A stretch of 64,000 bases of DNA from Eubacteriales Family XIII. Incertae Sedis bacterium (GCA_031264295.1 JAISED010000086.1:1-64000), one strand, 5' to 3'; counted from the stretch's first letter, positions 54,712-64,000 are shown. A program made the numbers and translations. Notes: generated by a model not told the origin, from the letters alone.

Positions 54712-57700
54712 ATGCTGAAAAAACGAATTCTTGCTGTCGTCACTGCTCTGGCCGTGACGTGTACGCCGGTTTTGCCGATTTCGCAGGCAGTGTATGTGTC
54801 TGCGGCGGACGATGTATTCTTGAATGAATACACCGGGACATTTAATGCAAAGCCCGCACACCTTTATCAGGATTATCAGGTTGATGCCGGAGCACGTGTA
54901 GACGACATCATCTCGAAACTCACCCTTGAAGAAAAGGTTTCGCTTGCCGCAGGCAGCGGCACGATCAGCCGCCTCGGAATGAACGGCGGCAGAGGCGGAG
55001 GCGGTGAAGGACTTCACGGCGTCGCCTGGGACGCTCAAGCCACAGTGTTCCCGAATTCTCTGGGACTTTCCCAGAGCTGGGACACGGATCTGTTTACAAA
55101 AATAGGAGAGGCGATCGCAAAGGAGTCACTCGCGGCTAGCATAACTGCCGCAGGGAGATTGGCGCCTGTCGTCGATCTCCTGAGGGATCCGCGTTATGGC
55201 CGCGCCTACGAGACCCTGGGCGAGGACGCTTATCTGACCGGCAGCCTGGCGACGGCTATGGCCTCCGGCATGAATGCGAGAACACAGGAAGGGTATCAGC
55301 AGTTCATGCCCATTCTGAAGCATTTTCTTGCCTATAACGCAGAGATCAATCGGCTCTGGGTTGCGAGTTCGCTGACGCCCAGAACCACGAACGAATACTA
55401 TATCAAGGCTTTTAAATACCCTGTAGAGGCGGGAGCGTCCAAGTCACTGATGAACTCTTATCCGGTGGTGAGCGGCAAACCCGTCTCTGTGCATCCGCTG
55501 CAGCACGACCTGCTTTACGACTGGACGCCGGACTACAAGAGCAAGGCTGACGGCGGCGACGGCGCTACCGGGCACTATGAGTATACTACCACAAATGACT
55601 ACGGCAGCGGTTCGAGCTTATTCGTCCACAGCCAACGCTATTTCGCGGACGACGCTAATGGACGCGCGCTAGGCATAGCTGAAGGCACGAAAAACGGGCA
55701 GATGGGCTGGAGCTTTAGGGAGTACGGCTCACAGACCGGTCTGCAGTACGAAGCGCTTGCGCGCGGCATGGCCACCGAGAAGGACTTCGAAGAGAACGCG
55801 CGCCGCGGACTGACCATGGCTCTGCGTCTTGGAGATCTGGATCACCTCGGTATTCAGAGTCCATATCTGAAGGATCCTGTAGGAACATATGGTCCCAACA
55901 GGGCTTACCAGATGGAGATCAACAAGCCGCTTGCACTACGGGCTTCGCAGGAGCAGATCGTTCTTCTGAAGAACGACGACAATATACTTCCACTGGATGG
56001 AGATGCGGTGGACGAGGCGGTACTGCTCGGTCCTCTTGCCGATCAGATACTCAAGGACTTCTATTCCGGAAGCTATAAATACAGAATAACCATAAAGGAC
56101 GCGCTGATCAACAAACTGGGCGCCGCCAACGTCGCATTTAACCGTGCCATCGACACGGTTGCGATAAAATCCGTAGCCACAGATAAATACCTCGTGAATT
56201 CCGACAACGAGTACATGGCTACAGGCAGTTCCGGCGGTGAACCCACATTCTTTGGGCCGCCTACAACGGTGGCGGGAACTCCTGTCGCCGTGAACGGCGA
56301 TCATCCCGCGGCGTTCGATATCAACAGCGAGGATGATGTCAAATATCTGTACGAGATATATGATTACGGTTCGGAGAACAAGCTGCTGCGCACGCCGATC
56401 AACGGCAGGTACGTCCAAGTGACGAATACAACCGCAGCCATAAAGCATACCCTTATAAATAACACATCCGCTCCAGGCGAGGGCAACCTCAACGAAGAGG
56501 CCAGCGGGCAGAACCTGAACTTTTCCACCTTCCAGAAGTTCAGACTTGTTCCTACTGCGGACGGACATACCGCCATATACCACATGCTGTCGGGCGACGG
56601 CATAAATGACGGCATAGGCATGGCCTATGACGTAGATGATGAGGACATTAACAGGGGCAGTTATCTGAAGGTCAGCGGTACGACCGTTGTTCCCGACATA
56701 GCAGCGACAAACGGCCCTTATCTTAGCGAGTACAACGTAGTTTCGCCGGTTGACTCAGATTCGACGAACAGAACGGTCGACAGTCTGCCCAGCGACGCTT
56801 TCGAATTCGACTTTGAAAGCGTTCAGTCAGCCGCTGAGGCTGCGGATGCAGCAATAGCCGAAGCCGGCGCCGACGCGCCCATCATACTCGTGCTGGGTTA
56901 CGAGCCTCACTTGAACGCCAGAGAGGCGGTAGACCTCTACAAGACAGGCTTGAGCGAGCAGCAGATGAGGCTTATCAACTACATTACGGATGATCTGGAC
57001 AGAGAAGTTATACTCATCGTCAAGACGGGCAATCCTATGGTTATAGACAGAACCGTATATGAAAACGATAATGTCAAGGCCATTCTCGAAATCGGCGATA
57101 CCGGTCAGGAAGAAGGCGCGGCCATAGTCAGCGCGCTCTTTGACGACGGATATTCCATACCGGATACCGACTGGGAACCCAAGGGCGAGTATCACAATGT
57201 AGGAACAGAGTGGCATCACGATTATACTGCGTATCCGGGCTACAAACCGGAAAGCGGTGTGATTCCGGCGTACTCGCCGGCCGGACGTCTTTCCGCCACA
57301 TGGTACGATGGGGTGGATCAGATGATAGGCGCGAGCGAAGAGCACCCGCCGGCATCCTATGTATATCCGGATTACAGTGAAGCCACCAACGACAACATGA
57401 GCAATATGAACGGAACGATCAACACGGGACTGCTCACCTATGACATCATCAAGGGCGAGAGAACCTATCAATATCTCAACGATACACCGCTGTTCGCCTT
57501 CGGGTATGGACTGAGCTATACACAGTTCGAGTACTCAGACGTACAAGTGGGCGCGATTTCAAACAACAGCTTCACGGTCAGCGGCAAGGTGAAAAATATC
57601 GGCGACGTAAAGAGTGACGAGGTTGTTGAAATCTACAGCAGTTTCGACGGGACACCTTCGCGCGTTGTGCAGCCCAAGAACAAACTCATCGCATATGATC

Positions 57701-60700
57701 GTTTGAGGAATATAGAGCCGGGCGCTGAGAGGGCGTTCAGTTTTACTGTGGATCTCAAGGATAAACTCGGCGTTTGGGACGTGGAAACGGGGCAGCTGAT
57801 AGTTGAACCGGGAACGTATACGATCAAGGCGGTTCCGTCTTCAGATACCGCCGCAGTAACAGACAACAGCGCGTCATTAAGCGTCACGACCGGAAACGGC
57901 GGGACTGCGGCGGCTGTTCGCAACTTGAACAAACTGACGCTCGCAGAGAATTTTGACGACTACAGCAATGTGGGCGGCAGGGTGGACGATGTTGAGATGG
58001 TTGCGTCGTCCGTAGCCTATGATTCGAATACCGCAGTACAGTTCAGAAAGGACGGCGCGTGGATAAGCTTTAAGGATGTGAACTTCGCGGCGGCGCCCGC
58101 TCAGATCACCGTACGTCTCGGATCCGACAGGGCGGGAAGCCTGAAGATCTACGCGGCGGCGCCGGGCGCTGACTATACGAGCGGCACGCAGATAGCATCC
58201 ATTAATCTCACAGACAGCCGACCCGGAAATCCGGGCGCTGCGGGACAGGGGATAGGCCCCAAGGGGGTTTATCCGGGCAGTGCGGCAGGTCAAGCCCTTG
58301 CCGGCGCTTATGTTAAGCCTGACTGGAAGAATATTTCGGCCAGTGTCACGCTTGCTGCAGGAACCTATGACATCTATGTTGTGACTGAAAACAGAGGTTC
58401 TGTTGTAGAATGGCTTAAATTCGGCGCTGCGGCTGATACCGCTTCGGGAATCGGAATTTCCCAGATATATTCGCAGGATTCCATAAGAGAACCGCAGGGG
58501 AAACTCACATTTACAGCGGATCTCACACCTGTGACGGCAGTGGATACAGTGACATGGTCGGTCGCTAATGTTGAGACGGGCGGCACGGCGCTCGCGGCTA
58601 TCGATCAAAGAGGTGAGCTGACAGCTGCAGGCAGCGGCAACGGTGTGGTGCGTGTAACGGCTACGGCGGGAACGCAAACCGCGACCAAGGACATTCTCAT
58701 CACGAATCAGCTCGCGTCGAATAAGATCAGTTTCACAGGCTATCTGTACGGACAGCCGGTAGATTATAACAGGACAGTGGATTTTCTGCTGATAAGAACC
58801 AATAATGCTTTCGGCGGAGACACGATAACGAGATACGGAGCTTCGAATCAGCAGACTCTGGCGTTCAAAGAACTCTACAGCGAGAATCCGGCGGGCTATG
58901 TGATGACGGACACCTATCTGACGCCGCCGAATGATGTGGTTACATGGACGGTCACGGCTCCCGACGGGAGCGCCACCAACCTGGCAACTATAGATGCCAC
59001 AGGATTGTTGACGGCGACAGGAACGGCCGACGGCAAGGTCAAGGTCAAGGCCGTTTTGAAGAATAATCCGGACATCTTTGCCGAACGCGTGATCACCCTT
59101 CAGAACCAGGGAACCAAGGACACGTCCAAGTGGATAGAGGCGGAGAACTTCGACCAGGGCGACGGCGTAGTTGTACCCCAAGCGTATTGGGATTTTAGCA
59201 CATGGACATATTACCCCGGTTCGGAAATATATCAGGCGGGCGGCAATGAGCTTGGGCTTAACGCAAAAGCTGAGTTCACGGTTGCGACAAATTCAGCTAT
59301 AGGGACAGTGGATACAGCATCAGTCATGTATAAAAAAGTAGATTTCGGCATAGGGAAGAACATCATTAACCTTAGGACAGCTTCAACGACGGACAGCGCT
59401 GTCGCGATCTGGGTGGACGGCAAGAGTGCGGCGGACGGAGGCAAGTACTTGGGTTCACTGCGTCTTGAGGCAACCGGAAATAACGCAATCTTCGAGACGA
59501 CATCTGCCAAGATGCTGGATATCGTGAGCGGTGTACATGATCTGTATCTTGACTTTTCCACCGTGCCGCTTACAAGCGTGGCCGCAGGTATCATTGAGAC
59601 GGATACGCGGTTTAACTGGATTCAGTTTGGAGAGGACTATAATATAGTGAAATTTGAGGTCGGCGACGGCTCTGTTGCGCCTGCCGATCAAGCGGTCGAT
59701 GATGGCGCCAAGGTTACCAAGCCGAATAATCCTACTAAGGCGCGCTACATATTCAGAGGTTGGTACGCGAACAGCGATGCAAGCGGTGCACAGTGGGACT
59801 TCGAAAACAACACTATTAACGATGATCTTACACTCTATGCAAGGTGGGTGCGCACAGGGACTCTTACAGCGGATCCGGTGACAAGTACGACGATTACAAA
59901 TACACAAACGCCGACAAGTACGAGCGGAGCGGTTACGACACCTCCCGCAACGACTACAGGCGGCGGAACTACGGTTGCTCCGGGCGCCCTCGCCGCTTTC
60001 AGCGACGCGTCAAAGGTGTCCGATTGGGCTAGACCATTCATAGAAAGACTTGTTGCGGCAGGGGTCATATCCGGGCGCACAGACGGCACCATAGATCCGC
60101 AAGGCTATGTGACAAGGGCGGAATTCACCAAGATGATAGTAAGCGCCCTGAATATTCAGGCGGGCGGAAGCGCTAAATCGTTCAGCGACGTGGGCGCGGC
60201 TGATTGGCATAAGCAGTTTGTCGATGTGGCGTCGTCAAGGAACCTGATCAACGGTATTGCGGATAACATCTTCGCTCCGGACAGTCAGATAACGCGTCAG
60301 GACATCGCTACGATCGCATATCGCGCTATTGTGGAGTCAGGGATAAGCCTACCGGCGTCAGATGGTTCTACATTCCCGGATAATGCGCTTGTCGGTGATT
60401 ATGCTAAAGACGCTGTTGGCATTTTGAAACAGCTTGGCGTGATCGGCGGCCGTGCGGACGGAAGCTTTGATCCGCTTGCACTGGCTACGCGCGAAGAAAC
60501 CGCAAAGATAATAAGCGGAATCATGGATATCGCGGCGGCTGCTCCGACAGCTCCGGCGGCGTCCACTGAACCTGCGGCAGACGCCGACGTTCCCGAAGTC
60601 GAGAGCAGCACTGCTCCCGACGGAACAGTGACCGAGAAAGTGGTTGAAGCGGATGGTACGATTATCGAATTTACCATCACTCCTGATGGCGCTGCAACCG

Positions 60701-60825
60701 AAAAGAGAACATCTCCCGACGGAACGATAGTCGAGGTGATCACTGCTACAAACGGAACGGTAACTGAAAAAACGACCGCGCCGAACGGAACTGTCACCGA
60801 GAAGGTAACGCAGCCGAGGCGATGA
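54712..60825 (+). CDS. Giant surface GH3 glycosidase with beta-trefoil-like insertion, carbohydrate-binding modules and SLH anchor
   Basis: The 2037-aa protein has a signal peptide ending YVSA and a GH3 domain (LTLEEKVSLAAG, LAPVVDLLRDPRYGRAYETLGEDAYL, and a likely nucleophile Asp in TTTNDYGSG near 295). Within the GH3 C-terminal part, about 480-705 is inserted sequence with VAIKSVATDKYLVNSDNEYM and FQKFRLVPTADGHTAIYHM, resembling a fascin/ricin beta-trefoil. An Fn3-like domain, two CBM6-like modules (about 1077-1240 and 1475-1643, the second starting WIEAENFD), an InlB-type repeat and three SLH domains (about 1760-1940) follow. The tail repeats DGTVTEK-like units. GGAGG before ATG 54712 corrects the start. 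Confidence 0.9.
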   Translation: MLKKRILAVVTALAVTCTPVLPISQAVYVSAADDVFLNEYTGTFNAKPAHLYQDYQVDAGARVDDIISKLTLEEKVSLAAGSGTISRLGMNGGRGGGGEGLHGVAWDAQATVFPNSLGLSQSWDTDLFTKIGEAIAKESLAASITAAGRLAPVVDLLRDPRYGRAYETLGEDAYLTGSLATAMASGMNARTQEGYQQFMPILKHFLAYNAEINRLWVASSLTPRTTNEYYIKAFKYPVEAGASKSLMNSYPVVSGKPVSVHPLQHDLLYDWTPDYKSKADGGDGATGHYEYTTTNDYGSGSSLFVHSQRYFADDANGRALGIAEGTKNGQMGWSFREYGSQTGLQYEALARGMATEKDFEENARRGLTMALRLGDLDHLGIQSPYLKDPVGTYGPNRAYQMEINKPLALRASQEQIVLLKNDDNILPLDGDAVDEAVLLGPLADQILKDFYSGSYKYRITIKDALINKLGAANVAFNRAIDTVAIKSVATDKYLVNSDNEYMATGSSGGEPTFFGPPTTVAGTPVAVNGDHPAAFDINSEDDVKYLYEIYDYGSENKLLRTPINGRYVQVTNTTAAIKHTLINNTSAPGEGNLNEEASGQNLNFSTFQKFRLVPTADGHTAIYHMLSGDGINDGIGMAYDVDDEDINRGSYLKVSGTTVVPDIAATNGPYLSEYNVVSPVDSDSTNRTVDSLPSDAFEFDFESVQSAAEAADAAIAEAGADAPIILVLGYEPHLNAREAVDLYKTGLSEQQMRLINYITDDLDREVILIVKTGNPMVIDRTVYENDNVKAILEIGDTGQEEGAAIVSALFDDGYSIPDTDWEPKGEYHNVGTEWHHDYTAYPGYKPESGVIPAYSPAGRLSATWYDGVDQMIGASEEHPPASYVYPDYSEATNDNMSNMNGTINTGLLTYDIIKGERTYQYLNDTPLFAFGYGLSYTQFEYSDVQVGAISNNSFTVSGKVKNIGDVKSDEVVEIYSSFDGTPSRVVQPKNKLIAYDRLRNIEPGAERAFSFTVDLKDKLGVWDVETGQLIVEPGTYTIKAVPSSDTAAVTDNSASLSVTTGNGGTAAAVRNLNKLTLAENFDDYSNVGGRVDDVEMVASSVAYDSNTAVQFRKDGAWISFKDVNFAAAPAQITVRLGSDRAGSLKIYAAAPGADYTSGTQIASINLTDSRPGNPGAAGQGIGPKGVYPGSAAGQALAGAYVKPDWKNISASVTLAAGTYDIYVVTENRGSVVEWLKFGAAADTASGIGISQIYSQDSIREPQGKLTFTADLTPVTAVDTVTWSVANVETGGTALAAIDQRGELTAAGSGNGVVRVTATAGTQTATKDILITNQLASNKISFTGYLYGQPVDYNRTVDFLLIRTNNAFGGDTITRYGASNQQTLAFKELYSENPAGYVMTDTYLTPPNDVVTWTVTAPDGSATNLATIDATGLLTATGTADGKVKVKAVLKNNPDIFAERVITLQNQGTKDTSKWIEAENFDQGDGVVVPQAYWDFSTWTYYPGSEIYQAGGNELGLNAKAEFTVATNSAIGTVDTASVMYKKVDFGIGKNIINLRTASTTDSAVAIWVDGKSAADGGKYLGSLRLEATGNNAIFETTSAKMLDIVSGVHDLYLDFSTVPLTSVAAGIIETDTRFNWIQFGEDYNIVKFEVGDGSVAPADQAVDDGAKVTKPNNPTKARYIFRGWYANSDASGAQWDFENNTINDDLTLYARWVRTGTLTADPVTSTTITNTQTPTSTSGAVTTPPATTTGGGTTVAPGALAAFSDASKVSDWARPFIERLVAAGVISGRTDGTIDPQGYVTRAEFTKMIVSALNIQAGGSAKSFSDVGAADWHKQFVDVASSRNLINGIADNIFAPDSQITRQDIATIAYRAIVESGISLPASDGSTFPDNALVGDYAKDAVGILKQLGVIGGRADGSFDPLALATREETAKIISGIMDIAAAAPTAPAASTEPAADADVPEVESSTAPDGTVTEKVVEADGTIIEFTITPDGAATEKRTSPDGTIVEVITATNGTVTEKTTAPNGTVTEKVTQPRR

Positions 60826-60882
60826 TCGAATTGATTGACGCTGTGAACGGAACGGCGTTAGTCCGGTAAACTAAACAAAGGT

Positions 60883-60928
60883 AAAAATGAGCCGCAAGCG
60901 CCTTGGAATCAAGGAACTTGCGGCTCAT
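60883..60928 (-). terminator. Terminator of the leu operon (minus strand), possibly bidirectional
   Basis: ATGAGCCGCAAG (60887-60898) pairs perfectly with CTTGCGGCTCAT (60917-60928), with CCTTG/CAAGG nested inside. On the minus strand the stem is followed by TTTTTAC. It lies about 140 bp after the leuB stop and 60 bp after the GH3 stop. Confidence 0.7.
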
Positions 60929-60945
60929 CATATTTCATCGGATAA

Positions 60946-60963
60946 TACCGAGTTCAGTATTAA
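60946..60963. repeat. Copy of dispersed quasi-palindrome (TACCGAGTTCAGTA)
   Basis: TACCGAGTTCAGTATTAA resembles the sites at 41587 and 41615. It lies in the spacer between the leu terminator and the leuB 3' end. Confidence 0.45.
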
Positions 60964-61066
60964 CAAAGCTCAAGGGGCATTGGCGATAGGCATTACCGCC
61001 CGGGGGACTTATAGCTTCAGCAGCTATCGAACGCCGCGGGGGGAGCTTATCCGCTTTAGCCGGTAT

Positions 61067-62149
61067 TTACTGCCCTACGGCGGCGGTGACGAGTTCGCCG
61101 AGTTCGGAGGTGCTGACGATCTTGACCGATTCGTTACCCGCCATGTCCGGCGTTCTGAAGCCCTGCCCGATCACGTGTTTAACGGCTCTTTCAACGGCGT
61201 CAGCTTCTTTCGCGAGACCGAATGTGTATCTGAACATCATGGCGGCCGAGAGGATCGAGGCTATAGGATTAGCCAGGCCTTTGCCCGCTATGTCCGGAGC
61301 GGAACCGTGGATAGGCTCATACATACCGAAATTGCCGCCTGTGAGGCTTGCCGAGGGCAGCATGCCTATGGAACCTGTGATCATACTCGCTTCATCGGAG
61401 AGTATGTCGCCGAAGATGTTATTTGTGACTATGACGTCGAATTGTCCGGGGTTACGAACCAGCTGCATGGCTGCGTTATCTACGTACATGTGGTTGAGCG
61501 CGACGTCGGGATAGTTCGCCGCCAGTTCCGTGACGACACGGCGCCAGAGTCTTGAGCTCTCAAGGACGTTTGCCTTGTCTACACTGGTGAGCCTGCCGCG
61601 GCGCTTGCGCGCCATATCGAAAGCGATTATACCTATGCGGCGTACCTCGGCTTCGGAGTAGCGTTCGACGTCGTAAGCTGAAACGCCTGCATCGTCGTCG
61701 GTGACAGTGCCTTTATCTCCGAAATAGATGCCGCCGGTGAGTTCGCGTACAATCACAAGGTCAAGTCCGCCGCCTACCAGTTCCGGGCGGAGAGGGCAGG
61801 CCGCGAGCAATTCGCTCATGAGGATCGCGGGGCGGATATTCGCGTAAAGCGCGAGTTCCTTTCTGAGACCGAGCAACGCTGTTTCAGGCCGCTGATCGCC
61901 GGGCAGTGTATCCCATTTCAAACCGCCTACAGCGCCCAGCAGTACAGCGTCCGAAGCCTTGCACGCGGCAAGTGTTTCAGCGGGTAAGGCGACACCGAAA
62001 GCGTCTATGGCGGCGCCGCCTGCAAGCTTCTCGTTGAAAGTGAAGCTATGACCGAATGTCTCGCCTACCTTATGGATTAGCTTTACAGATTCATTCGTGA
62101 CTTCGGGACCTATGCCGTCCCCGCGGATAAGGGCTATGTTAAAATTCAT
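61067..62149 (-). CDS. leuB: 3-isopropylmalate dehydrogenase
   Basis: The 360-aa enzyme begins MNFNIALIRGDGIGPEVTNE and has the isopropylmalate dehydrogenase pieces LGAVGGLKWD, LRKELALYANIRPA, VRELTGGIYFGDKG and GSIGMLPSASL, with EPIHGSAPDIAGKGLANP. It oxidises and decarboxylates 3-isopropylmalate with NAD in leucine synthesis. The 394-aa track ORF adds 34 non-homologous residues that run antisense of neither domain; GGAGG before ATG 62149 gives the true start. The ATG overlaps the stop of a 25-codon duplicated mini-frame. Confidence 0.96.
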   Translation of the reverse strand: MNFNIALIRGDGIGPEVTNESVKLIHKVGETFGHSFTFNEKLAGGAAIDAFGVALPAETLAACKASDAVLLGAVGGLKWDTLPGDQRPETALLGLRKELALYANIRPAILMSELLAACPLRPELVGGGLDLVIVRELTGGIYFGDKGTVTDDDAGVSAYDVERYSEAEVRRIGIIAFDMARKRRGRLTSVDKANVLESSRLWRRVVTELAANYPDVALNHMYVDNAAMQLVRNPGQFDVIVTNNIFGDILSDEASMITGSIGMLPSASLTGGNFGMYEPIHGSAPDIAGKGLANPIASILSAAMMFRYTFGLAKEADAVERAVKHVIGQGFRTPDMAGNESVKIVSTSELGELVTAAVGQ

Positions 62150-62223
62150 TTGCCACCTCCGTTCTGCGCCTTGACTCCGGAACCGACGCCGTCCCCGCGC
62201 ATGAGTGCTATGTTTGAGTTCAT
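62146..62223 (-). pseudogene. Duplicated leuB start / leuD end fragment, 25-aa mini-ORF
   Basis: This frame reads [25 protein letters not shown]. Its first half copies the leuB start (MNFNIALIRGDGIGPEV) and its second half copies the leuD end (VKAQNGGGQ). It overlaps the leuD stop by ATGA and the leuB start by ATGA, so translation can pass through all three. It is best explained as a roughly 74-bp tandem duplication across the leuD-leuB junction. Confidence 0.85.
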
Positions 62224-62711
62224 TGGCCGCCTCCGTTCTGCGCTTTGACATATTCGGCCAAGCCGCCGCTCTCTATCAGCTTGGATATAAAGGGCGGGAA
62301 TGGCTCCGCCTGGTAAACCTCGCTTTTGGTAATATTGCGGATGAGTCCTGTGGCAAAATCCACCTCTACCTCATCACCGGCGTCGATCTTCGCGGCGGCC
62401 TCTTCGGATTCTAAAATAGGCATACCGGTATTGAACGAGTTGCGGTAAAATATCCTGGCGAATGTAGGTGCAATGACGCAGGCGACCTTGGCGCCCTTGA
62501 TGGCGAGGGGCGCGTGTTCGCGCGAAGACCCGCAGCCGAAATTCTTACCGGCCACGATGATGTCGCCGGGGCGTACATCGCCGGCAAAGTTCTTATCTAT
62601 ATCTTCCATGCAATGAACGGCAAGTTCCTCGGGATCAGACGTCACCAGATATCGCGCCGGGATGATGACGTCCGTATCGACATTGTCGCCGTATTTAAAA
62701 GCTTTTCCCAT
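62220..62711 (-). CDS. leuD: 3-isopropylmalate dehydratase small subunit
   Basis: The 163-aa protein starts [22 protein letters not shown] and has [18 protein letters not shown] and [13 protein letters not shown], typical of the short LeuD/aconitase swivel domain. With LeuC it isomerises 2-isopropylmalate to 3-isopropylmalate. GGAAAGGAAA lies upstream of the ATG. It follows leuC by about 58 bp. Confidence 0.96.
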   Translation of the reverse strand: MGKAFKYGDNVDTDVIIPARYLVTSDPEELAVHCMEDIDKNFAGDVRPGDIIVAGKNFGCGSSREHAPLAIKGAKVACVIAPTFARIFYRNSFNTGMPILESEEAAAKIDAGDEVEVDFATGLIRNITKSEVYQAEPFPPFISKLIESGGLAEYVKAQNGGGQ

Positions 62712-62769
62712 AATATATTTCCTTTCCTGATTTAGAAGTCGTCTTTGAAGGTTCTAAGGGCGCGGCCGC

Positions 62770-64000
62770 CTAAAACTCTTCCGGATTTGCTATATAACCC
62801 CTCACTGCGGACGCCGCCGCGACGGCGGGACTTGCCAAGTAGACTTCGGAGTCCACGTGTCCCATACGCCCAACGAAGTTCCGGTTTGTCGTCGATACGG
62901 CTCGCTCGCCCGCCGCGAGTATGCCCATATGTCCGCCGAGGCAAGGACCGCATGTAGGCGTCGAAAGCACTGCGCCGGCCTTGATGAATATCTCGGCGTA
63001 GCCCTGCTTGATACATTCGAGAAGAATCGCCTGGGTTCCGGGGAAGATTATGCAGCGCACGCCGCCGGCGACCTTACGACCCTTGAGGATTTTCGCCGCA
63101 ATCTCCATGTCGCTGATCCTTCCGTTGGTGCAGGAACCGATCACAACCTGGTCGATGCGCACATCCCCCACATTATCGATGACCCGCGTATTGTCGGGGA
63201 GATGGGGGAATGAAACTGTCGGGCGGATCTTCGACAGGTCGATTTCAAAGCTTTGATCGTAGTGGGCGTCCTTATCGGGTGTGAATACCCTCATGCGTTT
63301 CGAAAACGCTTTATTCTTGTTTTTGTGCGCGCGCATATATTCCCTGGTTTTATCGTCCACGATGAAGATGCCGTTCTTCGCGCCGGCCTCGATCGCCATG
63401 TTGGCCATTGTGAAACGGTCGTCCATAGACAGCCATTCAAGGCCGGAACCCATGAATTCCATAGATTTATAGAGAGCGCCGTCCACACCTATCATCCCGA
63501 TAATGTGAAGAATCACGTCCTTGCCGCTTACCCACTTGCGGGGCTTGCCCGTGAGGTTGAATTTTATGGCGGAGGGCGTCTTAAACCAGGCCTTGCCCGT
63601 CGCCATGCCTGCGGCCATGTCCGTAGAGCCTATGCCTGTGGCGAATGCGCCAAGAGCGCCGTAGGTGCATGTGTGCGAGTCGGCGCCTATGACGACGTCT
63701 CCGGCTGTTACGAGTCCCTTTTCGGGCAGCAAAGCGTGTTCTATGCCCATTTCGCCTACCTCAAAATAGTTTTCTATGGATTGGCGGGAGGCAAACTCAC
63801 GGAGCATTTTGCATTGCTCGGCGGATTTCACATCCTTGTTGGGTGTGAAATGATCCGGAACGAGAACAACCTTGTTTATGTCGAAAACGTTTTCCACGCC
63901 CATGCGCGCGAATTCCCTGACAGCAGGCGGCCCGGTGATGTCATTGGCCAACACGATGTCGAGGTCTGTTTCTATGAACTGCCCGGCTTTTACGTTCTTC
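62770..64000 (-). CDS. leuC: 3-isopropylmalate dehydratase large subunit (5' end outside window)
   Basis: The visible part covers most of LeuC, with [22 protein letters not shown], the iron-sulfur ligand segments VIGSCTNGR and [13 protein letters not shown], and the end [12 protein letters not shown]. The reading frame stays open to the window edge: upstream of the track start it reads [20 protein letters not shown], as expected for LeuC, so about 20-30 N-terminal residues are missing. The promoter and any leucine-responsive leader also lie outside. Confidence 0.95.
   Translation of the reverse strand, partial: KNVKAGQFIETDLDIVLANDITGPPAVREFARMGVENVFDINKVVLVPDHFTPNKDVKSAEQCKMLREFASRQSIENYFEVGEMGIEHALLPEKGLVTAGDVVIGADSHTCTYGALGAFATGIGSTDMAAGMATGKAWFKTPSAIKFNLTGKPRKWVSGKDVILHIIGMIGVDGALYKSMEFMGSGLEWLSMDDRFTMANMAIEAGAKNGIFIVDDKTREYMRAHKNKNKAFSKRMRVFTPDKDAHYDQSFEIDLSKIRPTVSFPHLPDNTRVIDNVGDVRIDQVVIGSCTNGRISDMEIAAKILKGRKVAGGVRCIIFPGTQAILLECIKQGYAEIFIKAGAVLSTPTCGPCLGGHMGILAAGERAVSTTNRNFVGRMGHVDSEVYLASPAVAAASAVRGYIANPEEF

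Noticed and set aside
57877-59181. 434-aa minus-strand ORF inside the second GH3 gene
   Set aside because: It is antisense to a clearly coding gene, rich in Arg/Ser/Cys, and shows no family motif.
60887-61555. 222-aa ORF on the plus strand opposite leuB
   Set aside because: It starts inside the leu terminator stem and lies antisense to well-conserved leuB; it is a shadow frame.
62150-62251. N-terminal 34-residue extension of LeuB in the ORF track
   Set aside because: These residues do not resemble LeuB and are read in another frame of the duplicated leuD-leuB junction; GGAGG before 62149 marks the true start.

Overview
The window looks like a chromosomal segment of a Gram-positive anaerobe of class Clostridia. 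Supporting signs are the chromosomal parA/parB pair with two parS sites, yycH/yycI, htrA and rlmH in the Firmicutes order, frequent TTG/GTG starts behind strong AGGAGG sites, a TSCPD (TIGR03905-type) protein, a UPF0182 membrane protein, ATP-type PEP carboxykinase, and several very large secreted proteins with SLH (S-layer homology) and InlB-type repeats. No phage, transposase or rRNA gene was recognised. The genus cannot be read from the sequence.

Layout: 1-1148 is a repeat-rich non-coding stretch with a 160-bp fold-back element, a 113-bp direct duplication and two parS sites. 1149-10870 holds parAB, a PAS-SpoIIE phosphatase, rnhA (minus strand), a small secreted protein, yycH, yycI, htrA and rlmH. 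10909-19580 holds an ArsR-type regulator and a surface-polysaccharide block: a wbpA-wbpD-wbpB-wbpE-like set for UDP-2,3-diacetamido-glucuronic acid plus a glycosyltransferase on the plus strand, then a minus-strand TSCPD-CDF-glycosyltransferase run. 19593-25041 holds a repeat-laden AT-rich spacer, a beta-helix surface protein and a GT2 glycosyltransferase. 25094-28849 is a likely operon of TrpB2-like enzyme, E1-rhodanese (MoeZ-like) and serine acetyltransferase, suggestive of a sulfur-transfer route. 28871-33306 (minus) holds a VWA protein, a MoxR ATPase and a serine-hydrolase-like protein lacking its catalytic SxxK. tRNA-Lys(CTT) follows.

33684-41443 holds a zinc-ribbon membrane protein with long tandem repeats, pckA, the UPF0182 protein and serS. 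41653-60825 is a cell-surface block: an S8 subtilase with SLH domains, a membrane thioredoxin-like protein, and two very large GH3 glycosidases with SLH anchors. Between the GH3 genes, on the minus strand, lie a sigma-54-type AAA ATPase without a GAFTGA loop and ridA. 61067-64000 (minus) is leuC (cut by the window edge), leuD and leuB, with a small duplication at the leuD-leuB junction.

Two themes stand out. First, in-frame low-complexity tandem repeats sit in at least seven otherwise ordinary proteins (HtrA, WbpB-like, beta-helix protein, serine-hydrolase-like, zinc-ribbon, subtilase, thioredoxin-like), which suggests an unusual tendency to expand GC-rich repeats inside genes. Second, a 14-bp quasi-palindrome close to TACCGRATTCAGTA recurs in intergenic DNA at five places. 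Start sites were moved from the ORF-track positions where a ribosome binding site, signal peptide, promoter or overlap argued for it. All functions are by recognition of motifs and gene order; no database search was possible.
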